Origin: DATMBL01 sp050735975
GTDB taxonomy: Bacteria > Desulfobacterota > Binatia > UBA9968
Direction: 5' to 3'
Assembly (NCBI GenBank): GCA_050735975.1
Contig: JBOHVS010000134.1
Location: 1-38,445 of the forward strand
Length of the DNA stretch: 38,445 bases
Shown here: piece by piece, positions 23,761-31,854 of the stretch
Position numbering within the stretch: the first letter of the stretch is position 1
How the letters are laid out: the number at the start of each line of letters is the position of its first letter
Notes under the pieces: model-generated
The model's database searches: none
What the model saw: the letters and a program-made list of their open reading frames with translations, nothing else
Told to the model about the DNA's origin: nothing
Position numbers and translations under genes: made by a program

Positions 23761-24905
23761 GATCGATCGCATTGCTCGGTTCCACCGGATCTATCGGACT
23801 CAGTACGCTCGATCTGGTGCGTCGTTTTCCAGAGCGGTTCAAGATTTGCGGCATGGTTGCCGGGCGGAACGTGAAGCGCCTCGCCTCGCAAATCAAGGAC
23901 TTTTCACCTAGATGCGTGTCCATTAAGAATGAAGAAGACGTCCCGCGCCTGCGCAGGCTCTTAGGCAACCGGCGGATTGAAATACTGTGGGGAGAAAAGG
24001 GCGCGATCGCCGTCGCAACGGCGAGCGAAGTGGACGTCGTCTTGGCCGCGATCGTGGGTGGGGCCGGGTTGGTGCCGACGCTGACGGCCGTCTATGCCGG
24101 CAAGGAGATCGCCCTTGCCAACAAGGAGGCCCTAGTGATGGCCGGTGAGATATTCGTCAGGGCGGCACGGGAGAAATCGATTCGCCTTCTGCCTGTCGAC
24201 AGCGAGCATAGCGCGATCTTTCAATGCCTGCAGGGAAACCGTCGCGAAGAAGTCGACCGAATCATACTAACGGCCTCGGGTGGCCCTTTCCTGCGAACTC
24301 CGCTGAGCCGGTTGGATAAAGTAACCGTGGAACAGGCGCTCAAACATCCCAATTGGAAAATGGGGCGGAAGATTACGATTGATTCGGCGACGATGATGAA
24401 CAAGGGTCTGGAGGTTGTCGAGGCGCGATGGGAGTTCGACATGGAACCGCGCCGGATCGAAGTAGTCATTCACCCGCAGAGCGTTGTGCACTCGATGGTG
24501 CGGTATCAGGACGGTTCAATTATCGCCCAGCTTGGTATCCCCGACATGCGCATACCGATTGCTTACGCGCTGGCTTATCCCCATCGGTTGAACGGCGGAT
24601 GGAAGCCGCTCAATTTGACTCAGCATGGCGAGTTGAACTTCTTGCCGGTGGAAAAAAAGCGCTACCCCGCCCTCAGTCTCGCTTATCAGGCTCTTAAGGA
24701 AGGGGGTACCATGGCCGCAGTTTTGAACGCCGCCAACGAGGTCGCTGTCGATGCCTTTTTAGAGCGGAGGATTGGTTTTCGAGATATCCATCGTATAATT
24801 GAAAAGACGATGAATAGTCACTCGGCGAGCCCTCCAAAGGAAATCGAGGCGATCCTCGAAGTCGATCGCTGGGCGCGGGGAAAAGCCCAATCGCTCATTC
24901 ATTGA
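23757..24905 (+). CDS. dxr: 1-deoxy-D-xylulose 5-phosphate reductoisomerase
   Basis: A 382-residue NADPH enzyme and the first committed step of the MEP isoprenoid pathway. The N-terminal LGSTGSIGLSTLDLV (7-21) binds NADPH. Metal and substrate residues include D148 and E150 in PVDSEHSAIFQCL, with ASGGPF, KITIDSATMMNKGLEVVEA and VIHPQSVVHSMVRYQDGS. The ATG at 23757 is fixed by the four-base overlap with cdsA; a longer in-frame reading from 23664 lies within cdsA. Confidence 0.98.
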   Translation: MRSIALLGSTGSIGLSTLDLVRRFPERFKICGMVAGRNVKRLASQIKDFSPRCVSIKNEEDVPRLRRLLGNRRIEILWGEKGAIAVATASEVDVVLAAIVGGAGLVPTLTAVYAGKEIALANKEALVMAGEIFVRAAREKSIRLLPVDSEHSAIFQCLQGNRREEVDRIILTASGGPFLRTPLSRLDKVTVEQALKHPNWKMGRKITIDSATMMNKGLEVVEARWEFDMEPRRIEVVIHPQSVVHSMVRYQDGSIIAQLGIPDMRIPIAYALAYPHRLNGGWKPLNLTQHGELNFLPVEKKRYPALSLAYQALKEGGTMAAVLNAANEVAVDAFLERRIGFRDIHRIIEKTMNSHSASPPKEIEAILEVDRWARGKAQSLIH

Positions 24906-24928
24906 GTGCTGACTGAAGGAGACTGTGA

Positions 24929-26011
24929 ATGGAAAACGTGATCTACTCGATTGCCGCGGCGGTTATCGGCCTCGGAATCCTTATCGTGGTCCACGAATTC
25001 GGCCATTTCATTTTCGCTAAACTGTCGGGTGTTGGAGTTCTGACTTTTTCAGTCGGCTTTGGTCCTAAGCTATGGGTGAAGAAGATAGGCGAGACGGAGT
25101 ACGCCCTCAGCGCCTTTCCGTTGGGGGGATACGTCAAAATGGTAGGCGAGGACCCGGATGATCAAGTCCAAGCCGCGGATATAGAGAAGTCCTTCGCTCA
25201 CAAAAGCCTCTTGAAGCGTATAGCGATCGTTGCGGCCGGTCCCGGTTTCAATTTAGCTCTCGCGGTACTCTTGCTCATGCTGGTGTTCGTGTTCTATGGC
25301 GTGCCGGTCCTGTCGAATCAGGTGGGCGCGGTGGAGCCAGGCTCGCCGGCAGAAATGGCCGGACTTCAGAAAGCGGACCGGATTGTGGCGCTGAATGGGC
25401 GACCGGTGACGGAGTGGGAGGAGCTTTCGAAGGGCATAAAAGAAAGCGGCGGGACGCCATTGGCGGTTCAAATTCTTAGAGAGGGTCAGGAAAAAACTCT
25501 TACTATACGGCCGGTGAAAAAAGAGGGGCGCAACATCTTCGGTGAAATACGGGAAGAATGGATGATCGGCATCGGCAGCCAGGTGTCGATCCAGAAGGGA
25601 AACCCAGGACTGGCCGTCATAAAGGCGGTGCAGCAAACCTACGAATATTCGAGGCTTACCCTGGTGGCGCTTTTTAAAATGATTACGGGAGAGGTTTCGC
25701 CGCGCAATATCGGCGGCCCCATTTTGATCGCTCAGATGGCGGGACAGCAGGCGCAGGAAGGCGTGGGAAGCTTTCTCGCCTTTTTAGCGATATTGAGCAT
25801 CAATCTCGGCGTGCTGAATCTTTTGCCGGTTCCCGTGCTTGATGGCGGGCATCTCTTGTTCTTTCTGGTGGAGGCGGTTACCAGGCGACCGGTCGCCGCG
25901 AAGTACCGGGAGATGGCGCAACAAGTAGGAATATTCCTGTTGATGTTGTTGATGGTTTACGCCTTTTACAACGATATCGCGCGATTCTTCGAAAAACAGG
26001 TCGGGGGATGA
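24929..26011 (+). CDS. rseP: RIP site-2 protease RseP
   Basis: A 360-residue intramembrane zinc metalloprotease. The HEFGH motif is H22-E23-H26 in the first membrane span, and the third metal ligand is D305 in PVPVLDGGHLLFF. One PDZ domain (about 128-190, EPGSPAEMAGLQKADRIVALN) is seen where E. coli RseP has two. RseP cuts membrane-bound anti-sigma factors or signal peptides; the substrate here is unknown. AAGGAGA precedes the ATG. The stop overlaps tsaB by four bases. Confidence 0.95.
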   Translation: MENVIYSIAAAVIGLGILIVVHEFGHFIFAKLSGVGVLTFSVGFGPKLWVKKIGETEYALSAFPLGGYVKMVGEDPDDQVQAADIEKSFAHKSLLKRIAIVAAGPGFNLALAVLLLMLVFVFYGVPVLSNQVGAVEPGSPAEMAGLQKADRIVALNGRPVTEWEELSKGIKESGGTPLAVQILREGQEKTLTIRPVKKEGRNIFGEIREEWMIGIGSQVSIQKGNPGLAVIKAVQQTYEYSRLTLVALFKMITGEVSPRNIGGPILIAQMAGQQAQEGVGSFLAFLAILSINLGVLNLLPVPVLDGGHLLFFLVEAVTRRPVAAKYREMAQQVGIFLLMLLMVYAFYNDIARFFEKQVGG

Positions 26012-26802
26012 GGATTCTCGGCATTGATACTGCAACCTCAATTGCAAGCGTCGCGCTGATCGAAGATGGAGAGCTCGCTGCCGAAGAAATTCAGCCGCAA
26101 ACGGGCACAGCCGTTGCCGCTTCTTCCGCAGCCCCAAGAGCCAATCACGCTGAGACTATTCTGCCGCTGATCGATGCCGTTTTGGGCCGGCATGGATTGT
26201 CGGCAAGCCAGCTATCGGGGCTTGCGGCGTCTATCGGGCCAGGTTCCTTCACTGGATTACGGATCGGACTAAGCACCATCAAAGGACTTGGTTACAGTTC
26301 CGGAATTCCAGTCGTTGGCGTTTCGACCTTGCTTGCCAATGCGTCGCGAACGACTGAATGGGAAGGACTGATTTGTTCTTTTCTGGACGCCCGAAAGAAT
26401 GAAGTCTACGCGGCGTTGTTCCGCAAGAGTGGCTCGAAGCTGAGTCGGTTTACGCAAGATATCGTGGCGCCCGCTCGGTCCGTTGTCAGACTTGTTCAAA
26501 GTATAGGCGATAGGGCCCCGTGCTTGTTCGTAGGTGAGGGCGCTGAAGTCTATAGGCAACTGCTGTCGGAGACGCTGGGTACGCAAGCTCATCTGCTTAG
26601 CGCGGCCGCATTGCCGTCGGTTGCCGCCGCCGTAGCGCGGGTGAGCGAGGAGAGATTTCGGCGCAATGACGTGGACCCTTTGGCGACTTTAATTCCGCTT
26701 TATCTGCGTCCGCCGGAGGCTGAATTGAGATCGCGAGATACGCTGCAACTATGCGATATCACGGTGCAAAGCAACGTTGACAAAAATCCGGCTGTAAGAT
26801 AG
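26008..26802 (+). CDS. tsaB: TsaB, tRNA t6A biosynthesis subunit
   Basis: A 264-residue ASKHA-fold protein that works with TsaC/TsaD/TsaE in N6-threonylcarbamoyladenosine formation at tRNA position 37. The family motifs are ILGIDTATSIASVAL (3-17), NHAETILPLID (about 47-57) and GPGSFTGLRIGLSTIKGLGY (about 77-96). It is longer than E. coli TsaB (231), partly from an Ala/Thr/Ser-rich insert of about 15 residues before NHAE. It is coupled to rseP by an ATGA overlap. Confidence 0.94.
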   Translation: MRILGIDTATSIASVALIEDGELAAEEIQPQTGTAVAASSAAPRANHAETILPLIDAVLGRHGLSASQLSGLAASIGPGSFTGLRIGLSTIKGLGYSSGIPVVGVSTLLANASRTTEWEGLICSFLDARKNEVYAALFRKSGSKLSRFTQDIVAPARSVVRLVQSIGDRAPCLFVGEGAEVYRQLLSETLGTQAHLLSAAALPSVAAAVARVSEERFRRNDVDPLATLIPLYLRPPEAELRSRDTLQLCDITVQSNVDKNPAVR

Positions 26803-26820
26803 ATTGAGGCGCGTTCAAGA

Positions 26821-26851
26821 CTTCATAAAAATCAACCTTCATAAAATCAAC
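26821..26851 (+). repeat. Tandem 15/16-bp direct repeat
   Basis: CTTCATAAAAATCAAC (26821-26836) is followed at once by CTTCATAAAATCAAC (26837-26851), differing by one A. It lies in the AT-rich gap just before the AAAGGAGG ribosome binding site of the small DUF465-like gene. It could be a replication slip or an operator. Confidence 0.7.
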
Positions 26852-26866
26852 AAAGGAGGCTCGCTT

Positions 26867-27103
26867 ATGGAAAGCAGAGAAGAACAGGCCATCGTCTCTC
26901 TTTTGGACAAAGATCCCGAGCTGAAGAAATATTATGAAGAACATCGAGAGTTGGAGAAAAAACTAGTAGAATTCCAACATAAACTCCACCTCTCGGCCGA
27001 TGAAGAAGTGGAAAAAAAGAGACTGCAAAAAATGAAGCTCGCGGGAAAAGATAAGATGATGGAGATCCTCGGGCGGCACCGCCAAGCGAGCCCACCCCAA
27101 TAG
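26867..27103 (+). CDS. DUF465/YdcH-like small coiled-coil protein
   Basis: A 78-residue, highly charged helical protein. Residues about 15-65 (LDKDPELKKYYEEHRELEKK and LHLSADEEVEKKRLQKMKLAG) fit the DUF465/YdcH family, whose function is not settled. ATG 26867 is chosen because a near-perfect AAAGGAGG lies seven bases upstream; a reading from 26804 would include that site. It is eight bases before ilvB and likely co-transcribed with it. In other genomes this family is often beside unrelated housekeeping genes, so a role in valine synthesis is not implied. Confidence 0.75.
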   Translation: MESREEQAIVSLLDKDPELKKYYEEHRELEKKLVEFQHKLHLSADEEVEKKRLQKMKLAGKDKMMEILGRHRQASPPQ

Positions 27104-27111
27104 GAGCAGTA

Positions 27112-28890
27112 ATGAAAAAGACCGGAGCCGAAATATTCATCGAGTCGCTGAGACACGAGAATGTCAAGACCGTTTTTGGTTTGCCCGGAGGCGTTGTTCT
27201 AAAGATCTTTGATGTTCTCTGCCAGCAAAAGGACATCGAGCTGGTTTTGACGCGCCATGAACAGGCGGCGGCGCATATGGCGGAAGGATACGCCAAGGCC
27301 ACGGGCAAAGCGGGAGTCGTTTTGGTTACCTCAGGTCCGGGGATGACCAATATCGTAACCGGCTTGGCGGATGCCTACATGGATTCGGTTCCTCTGGTTG
27401 CTTTCACCGGTCAGGTGTCTACAAACTTGATCGGCAACGACGCTTTTCAGGAAGCGGATAACGTCGGCATTAGTCGTCCCTGCACGAAACACAATGTTCT
27501 CGTGAAAGATGTGAACGAACTGGCGCAGACGATCAAAGAGGCATTCTACATCGCGACGAGCGGCAGACCGGGCCCCGTCCTGGTTGATATCCCGAAGGAT
27601 GTGAGCACGGAGAAAGCCGAATTTAGGTATCCTGCCAGCGTCAGCCTGCGCGGCTACAATCCGACTATCGCCGGAAATAAAAATCAGATCAAGCAGGCGG
27701 CTGAAGAGATCATGAAGGCCAAGAAGCCGATCATCTATGTGGGTGGCGGAGCGGTCTTTTCAGACGCCGCCGATGAGGTCCTTGAATTGGCTGAAATAAC
27801 CCAGACACCCGTCACGATGACGCTCATGGGGCTTGGGAGTTTCCCGGGAACTCATCCGCTCTCGCTCGGCATGTTAGGGATGCACGGCGGTTACTGGACC
27901 AACATGGCGATGCACCATGCCGATCTGTTGATCGCGGTGGGAGCTCGCTTCGATGACCGGGTGACCGGCAAACTTTCGGAGTTTTGCCCTGAGGCGCGCG
28001 TTATTCACGTCGACATTGATCCTACGTCCATTAAGAAAACGTTTCACGCCCACATACCGATCGTCGGCGACGTCAAAACCGTGCTCCGTCAGCTGAACGT
28101 GATGCTCCGTTCGATGGACGGCAATCCGGCTGAGATGAGAGCGCTTCGCGCTCCTTGGTTGAAGCGAGTCGAAGAATGGCTGAAATCTCATCCGCTCACC
28201 TATAAGCAGGACGATAAGATTATCAAGCCGCAGTACGTCATCGAGAAACTATACGAGTTCACCAAGCACGAGGCGATTGTCGCCACCGATGTAGGTCAGC
28301 ACCAGATGTGGGCGGCTCAATATTTCAAGGGCAAAAGACCGCGTACGTGGCTTACGTCGGGAGGCTTGGGAACCATGGGATTTGGTTTTCCGGCCGCCAT
28401 CGGCGCCCAAAAGGCTTTTCCCGACAGAATGGTTGTTTGCATCACCAGCGAAGGCAGCTTCCAGATGAACTTGCAGGAGCTTGCGACCGCCGCCGAGCAC
28501 AAGCTGCCGGTGAAAATCGTTCTCCTCAATAACGGTTTCCACGGGATGGTGCGGCAATGGCAGGACCTTTTCTACGAGGGTCGTTATTCGGCGAGCAATT
28601 TGGGAAAGATACCTGACTTCGTAAAATTGGCGGAGGCATACGGTATTGTCGGCTTGCGGGCCGTGAAGCCGTCCGAGGCACAACCCGTGCTGCAAGAAGG
28701 CTTGAAGCACAAAGGACCGGTGCTGATGGATATTCACACAGATCCCTATGAAAACTGCTATCCGATGATACCCGCGGGAGGCGCTCACCATGAGATGATG
28801 TTGGAGGATCCGCCCGAGCTTCGGCAGACGAAGAAAGGGGGAGCGGACAAGAAAAAAGTGGAGGAGGGGGAGGGGGTTCTTCCTGCCTGA
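27112..28890 (+). CDS. ilvB: Acetolactate synthase large subunit
   Basis: A 592-residue ThDP enzyme making 2-acetolactate or 2-aceto-2-hydroxybutyrate, the first common step of branched-chain amino acid synthesis. The catalytic Glu is E50 (TRHEQAAAHMAEGYA). GQVSTNLIGNDAFQEAD, GRPGPVLVDIPKD and the C-terminal LNNGFHGMVRQWQD are classic. The ThDP-Mg motif reads SEG (446-448) before SFQMN, where the canonical sequence is GDG, so the metal-binding Asp is Glu. The N473-N474 pair that closes the motif is intact. A Lys/Glu-rich tail of about 20 residues is extra. GGAG precedes the ATG; ilvN follows after 120 bp. Confidence 0.95.
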   Translation: MKKTGAEIFIESLRHENVKTVFGLPGGVVLKIFDVLCQQKDIELVLTRHEQAAAHMAEGYAKATGKAGVVLVTSGPGMTNIVTGLADAYMDSVPLVAFTGQVSTNLIGNDAFQEADNVGISRPCTKHNVLVKDVNELAQTIKEAFYIATSGRPGPVLVDIPKDVSTEKAEFRYPASVSLRGYNPTIAGNKNQIKQAAEEIMKAKKPIIYVGGGAVFSDAADEVLELAEITQTPVTMTLMGLGSFPGTHPLSLGMLGMHGGYWTNMAMHHADLLIAVGARFDDRVTGKLSEFCPEARVIHVDIDPTSIKKTFHAHIPIVGDVKTVLRQLNVMLRSMDGNPAEMRALRAPWLKRVEEWLKSHPLTYKQDDKIIKPQYVIEKLYEFTKHEAIVATDVGQHQMWAAQYFKGKRPRTWLTSGGLGTMGFGFPAAIGAQKAFPDRMVVCITSEGSFQMNLQELATAAEHKLPVKIVLLNNGFHGMVRQWQDLFYEGRYSASNLGKIPDFVKLAEAYGIVGLRAVKPSEAQPVLQEGLKHKGPVLMDIHTDPYENCYPMIPAGGAHHEMMLEDPPELRQTKKGGADKKKVEEGEGVLPA

Positions 28891-29010
28891 TTTTATCCCG
28901 TGTAGCGCAGAACGGCTCCGCGTGTAGTGCGTGGATGAATGTTCTGAAGTTTTCCAAAGGAAAGAATCCCAAAGCACGGGCATCCTCCCGCGCGCGGGGT
29001 TTAGCAGCGA

Positions 29011-29532
29011 ATGGAACACATTATATCGGTTCTCGTCGAGAACAAGTTTGGCGTTTTAGCCAGGGTCGCAGGGCTGTTCAGCGCCCGAGGGTACAATATC
29101 GAAAGCCTTTCGGTTGCTGCTACTTTGGATCCGACCGCCTCGATGATTACGATCGTCACGAACGGGGACGATCATGTCATTGAACAGATCATGAAGCAGC
29201 TCAATAAGGTCGTGGAAGTTCTCAAGGTCGTCGATCTTACCGAAACTCATTTTTTGGATCGGGAGACCGCGCTTATAAAAGTTCATACAAAGCCGGAGCA
29301 TAGAGGTGAAGCGATTCGGATCGCAGATATTTTTCGAGCTAAAATTGTCGATTCGTCGCCAACGACCTACACGATCGAGATTACCGGCGATGTCGATAAG
29401 GTGGAGGCGCTGATCAATCTCCTCAAACCCCTAGGCATAAAAGAGCTGATTCGCACGGGCCGTATCGCAATCGCGCGTGAAGCCGCGCGCGCCACATCTT
29501 TCCGCCGGGAACCGGCGCTCCTGAAGACGTAG
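29011..29532 (+). CDS. ilvN: Acetolactate synthase small (regulatory) subunit
   Basis: A 173-residue subunit that activates IlvB and confers valine feedback inhibition. The N-terminal ACT domain (1-75) contains ISVLVENKFGVLARVAGLFS and RGYNIESLSVAATLD. The second ACT-like domain (about 85-160) has RGEAIRIADIFRAKIVD and LKPLGIKELIRTGRIAIAR. Length is typical of the short IlvH form. It is the usual partner of ilvB and lies directly downstream. Confidence 0.97.
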   Translation: MEHIISVLVENKFGVLARVAGLFSARGYNIESLSVAATLDPTASMITIVTNGDDHVIEQIMKQLNKVVEVLKVVDLTETHFLDRETALIKVHTKPEHRGEAIRIADIFRAKIVDSSPTTYTIEITGDVDKVEALINLLKPLGIKELIRTGRIAIAREAARATSFRREPALLKT

Positions 29533-29612
29533 CCCAACGCGCATTGCCATGGTCTCCGATGCGGATCAATCCACCACTACGTGACCCCCGGCGGAACTTA
29601 AGGGATCTGCCG

Positions 29613-29665
29613 GATCGCACAGAATCGATTCTATGCCGTAACTCGGCATCTTCGATCCTGTGATC
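29613..29665 (+). promoter_or_regulatory. Long imperfect hairpin in front of the CBS gene
   Basis: Nested complementary blocks: GAT (29613-29615) with ATC (29663-29665), CACAG (29618-29622) with CTGTG (29658-29662), ATCGA (29624-29628) with TCGAT (29652-29656), and ATGCCG (29633-29638) with CGGCAT (29644-29649) over a TAACT loop. That gives 19 pairs. No T-run follows, and the ribosome binding site GGAGG (29675-29679) is ten bases further. It could be an RNA control element or a protein-binding inverted repeat. Confidence 0.5.
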
Positions 29666-29685
29666 GCGACTTCTGGAGGTTGACT

Positions 29686-30075
29686 ATGACTGTTGGTGAT
29701 CGAATGACCAGGTATCCGGTCACGGTTTCTCGCGACGATACACTGGCACAGGCGCAAGAAAAGTTACGGAGCGGGGGATTTCGCCAGATCCCCGTGGTCG
29801 AAGATCGCCGTTTGATCGGCATCCTTAGCGACCGCGACATTCGCAGGCACGGCAGACACAGCATTGCCGCCAAGGTACAATCGGCAATGACCAGCGAACT
29901 GATTACGGTGTCGCCGCGAATGCCGCTCGAAGAAGCCGCCCGTTTGTTGCTGATTCACAAGATTGGCGCGTTGCCTGTGCTCGATGAGAACGAACTGGTG
30001 GGTATCATCTCGACGAGCGACATTCTCCAAGCCTTCGTCGACCTTGTTGCATCGAAAAGTCAATCCGATAAATGA
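29686..30075 (+). CDS. CBS-domain pair protein
   Basis: A 129-residue protein made only of two CBS domains. CBS1 is about 1-58 (MTRYPVTVSRDDTLAQAQEK and IPVVEDRRLIGILSDRDIRR) and CBS2 about 66-122 (MTSELITVSPRMPLEEAARL and LPVLDENELVGIISTSDILQ). Such Bateman modules bind adenosine nucleotides or SAM and act as energy or metabolite sensors. The ATG at 29686 follows GGAGG by six bases; a TTG at 29680 is less likely. It is placed between ilvN and ilvC, which suggests, but does not prove, a link to branched-chain synthesis. Confidence 0.9.
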   Translation: MTVGDRMTRYPVTVSRDDTLAQAQEKLRSGGFRQIPVVEDRRLIGILSDRDIRRHGRHSIAAKVQSAMTSELITVSPRMPLEEAARLLLIHKIGALPVLDENELVGIISTSDILQAFVDLVASKSQSDK

Positions 30076-30142
30076 AGAGTGCGGTCCATGGTCCGCCCAG
30101 ACACGGCGCCCTTTGTGCGCGCGGTGCTCTGGTAAGTGTCGG

Positions 30143-30171
30143 TTGAAGAATGGGTTTTTAGTCGTTATTCT
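30143..30171 (+). promoter_or_regulatory. Candidate promoter for ilvC
   Basis: TTGAAG (30143-30148), an exact 17-nt spacer and TATTCT (30166-30171) lie just 24 nt before the ilvC ATG. GGGGGAG is the ribosome binding site. It may allow ilvC-psd-pssA to be transcribed apart from ilvBN. Confidence 0.45.
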
Positions 30172-30194
30172 GTAAGAGAATTTGGGGGAGAACG

Positions 30195-31211
30195 ATGCAG
30201 GTATACTACGATCGGGACGCCAATCTGAAGATTCTGAGCGGAAAGAAAGTTGCTGTTCTTGGCTACGGAAGCCAAGGCCATGCCCATGCCAATAACTTGC
30301 GCGACTCGGGCGTAGACGTGGTGGTCGGTTTAAGAAAGGGGAGCAGCTCATGGCCCAAGGCCGAAAACGCCGGGCTCAAAGTTGCCGAGACCGCTGACGC
30401 TGCTTCCAGCGCAGATATCGTCATGATTCTTCTGCCTGACGAGTTGCAAGGGGCGGCCTACGAAAAGGAAATCAAACCCGGGCTCAGGAACGGCAACTAT
30501 CTTGCGTTCGGACATGGGTTTAACATCCACTTCAAACGCGTCGCCCCCCCCTCAGGCGTCAATGTTTTTATGGTGGCGCCGAAGGGACCCGGTCATTTAG
30601 TCAGGAGTGAATATCAGAAAGGGCGCGGCGTACCGTGTTTGCTGGCTGTGCATCAAGACCCATCCGGCGATACAAAACCGGTGGGGTTGGCTTATGCCAG
30701 CGCGATCGGGGGCGCGCGGGCGGCGGTCATCGAAACGAGCTTCAAGGACGAGACGGAAACCGATCTATTTGGCGAGCAGGCCGTGCTTTGCGGCGGGCTG
30801 ACCTCGCTCATTCAGGCCGGCTACGAAACGTTGGTCAATGCCGGGTATCCGCCGGAAATGGCCTATTTCGAATGCGTTCATGAGGTCAAGTTGATCGTTG
30901 ACCTGATTTACGAAGGCGGTTTGACCAACATGCGATACTCCATCAGCAACACGGCTGAGTATGGGGATCTGACCCGTGGAAAGCGAGTTATCGGCCCCGA
31001 GGTTCGCCAAGCCATGCAGAACCTTCTGAAGGATATTCAGGCAGGCAAGTTTGCCGAAGAATGGATCGATGAGTATCGCTGCGGCATGCCGCATTTTACC
31101 GAGTTGCGCAAAGAAGCGGCGAATCATCCGCTTGAAAAAGTCGGTGACAATCTCAGATCCATGATGCCATGGTTGGCGCAGAACCGGCTGGTAGACAAGA
31201 GCAAAAACTAA
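30195..31211 (+). CDS. ilvC: Ketol-acid reductoisomerase (class I)
   Basis: A 338-residue NADPH enzyme converting acetolactate to 2,3-dihydroxyisovalerate. The Rossmann motif is VLGYGSQGHAHANNLRDSG (about 21-39). RKGSSSWPKAE binds the NADPH 2'-phosphate. The Mg-binding Asp and Glu sit in ETDLFGEQAVLCGG (about 188-201), and the C-terminal helical knot domain ends the protein. Length is that of the short class I form, not the 490-residue E. coli form. It lies 13 bp before psd. Confidence 0.98.
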   Translation: MQVYYDRDANLKILSGKKVAVLGYGSQGHAHANNLRDSGVDVVVGLRKGSSSWPKAENAGLKVAETADAASSADIVMILLPDELQGAAYEKEIKPGLRNGNYLAFGHGFNIHFKRVAPPSGVNVFMVAPKGPGHLVRSEYQKGRGVPCLLAVHQDPSGDTKPVGLAYASAIGGARAAVIETSFKDETETDLFGEQAVLCGGLTSLIQAGYETLVNAGYPPEMAYFECVHEVKLIVDLIYEGGLTNMRYSISNTAEYGDLTRGKRVIGPEVRQAMQNLLKDIQAGKFAEEWIDEYRCGMPHFTELRKEAANHPLEKVGDNLRSMMPWLAQNRLVDKSKN

Positions 31212-31224
31212 TTTGTTTCGTTCA

Positions 31225-31854
31225 ATGAAGATCGCTAGAGAAGGCTATCCGCTGATTCTGACGGCGGGCGCGTTTGCGACCGCTGCCTTTGCCGCCGGCT
31301 GGCAGGGGATCGGAATAATATTTGTAATCTTGGCGCTGGGGCTTCTGGGCTTCTTTCGTGATCCGGAGCGATTTCCGCCTCAAGAAAAGGGGCTGATCCT
31401 AGCTCCCGCGGATGGCAAGGTCGTTAGCATCGCGGCCGTCCAAGGTGATTCGCTTTTTGAAGAGGCGAGGACCCGGTTGAGTATCTTCTTGTCGCCGCTC
31501 GATGTTCACGTTAACCGGACCCCGGTCGAGGGTAAGATCGAACAGATTCACTACCAGCCGGGTAAATTTTTTGCCGCCTATAAGCAAGAAGCTTCCAGGG
31601 ACAACGAGCAAAATGCTTTGAGAATTGTAGATGGTGCAGGCAGGAAAGTAGAAGTCGTGCAGGTTGCCGGGGTGCTCGCACGGCGGATCGTATGTCGTGT
31701 CAAAAAAGGCGATATGCTGGACCGCGGGCAGCGATTTGGCCTTATTATGTTCGGATCAAGAACGGATCTTTATCTACCCGACGGATGTCGTGTCAATGTG
31801 ACTGAGGGGGAAAGGGTCAAGGGCGGAGAAACGATCGTAGCGAGGTTTGTATGA
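31225..31854 (+). CDS. psd: Phosphatidylserine decarboxylase (short form)
   Basis: A 209-residue proenzyme making phosphatidylethanolamine. Two N-terminal hydrophobic segments (about 8-42) anchor it. FRDPERFPP (44-52), FLSPLDVHVNRTPVEG (88-103) and the self-cleavage Gly-Ser G177-S178 in IMFGSRTDLYLP mark the pyruvoyl enzyme. It belongs to the short class common in Deltaproteobacteria and Archaea. ATG 31225 is preferred to TTG 31213. The stop overlaps pssA (ATGA), so synthesis and decarboxylation of phosphatidylserine are coupled. Confidence 0.95.
   Translation: MKIAREGYPLILTAGAFATAAFAAGWQGIGIIFVILALGLLGFFRDPERFPPQEKGLILAPADGKVVSIAAVQGDSLFEEARTRLSIFLSPLDVHVNRTPVEGKIEQIHYQPGKFFAAYKQEASRDNEQNALRIVDGAGRKVEVVQVAGVLARRIVCRVKKGDMLDRGQRFGLIMFGSRTDLYLPDGCRVNVTEGERVKGGETIVARFV

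Noticed and set aside
28249..29019. 256-residue minus-strand frame
   Set aside because: Antisense to the ilvB 3' half; no domain or ribosome binding site.
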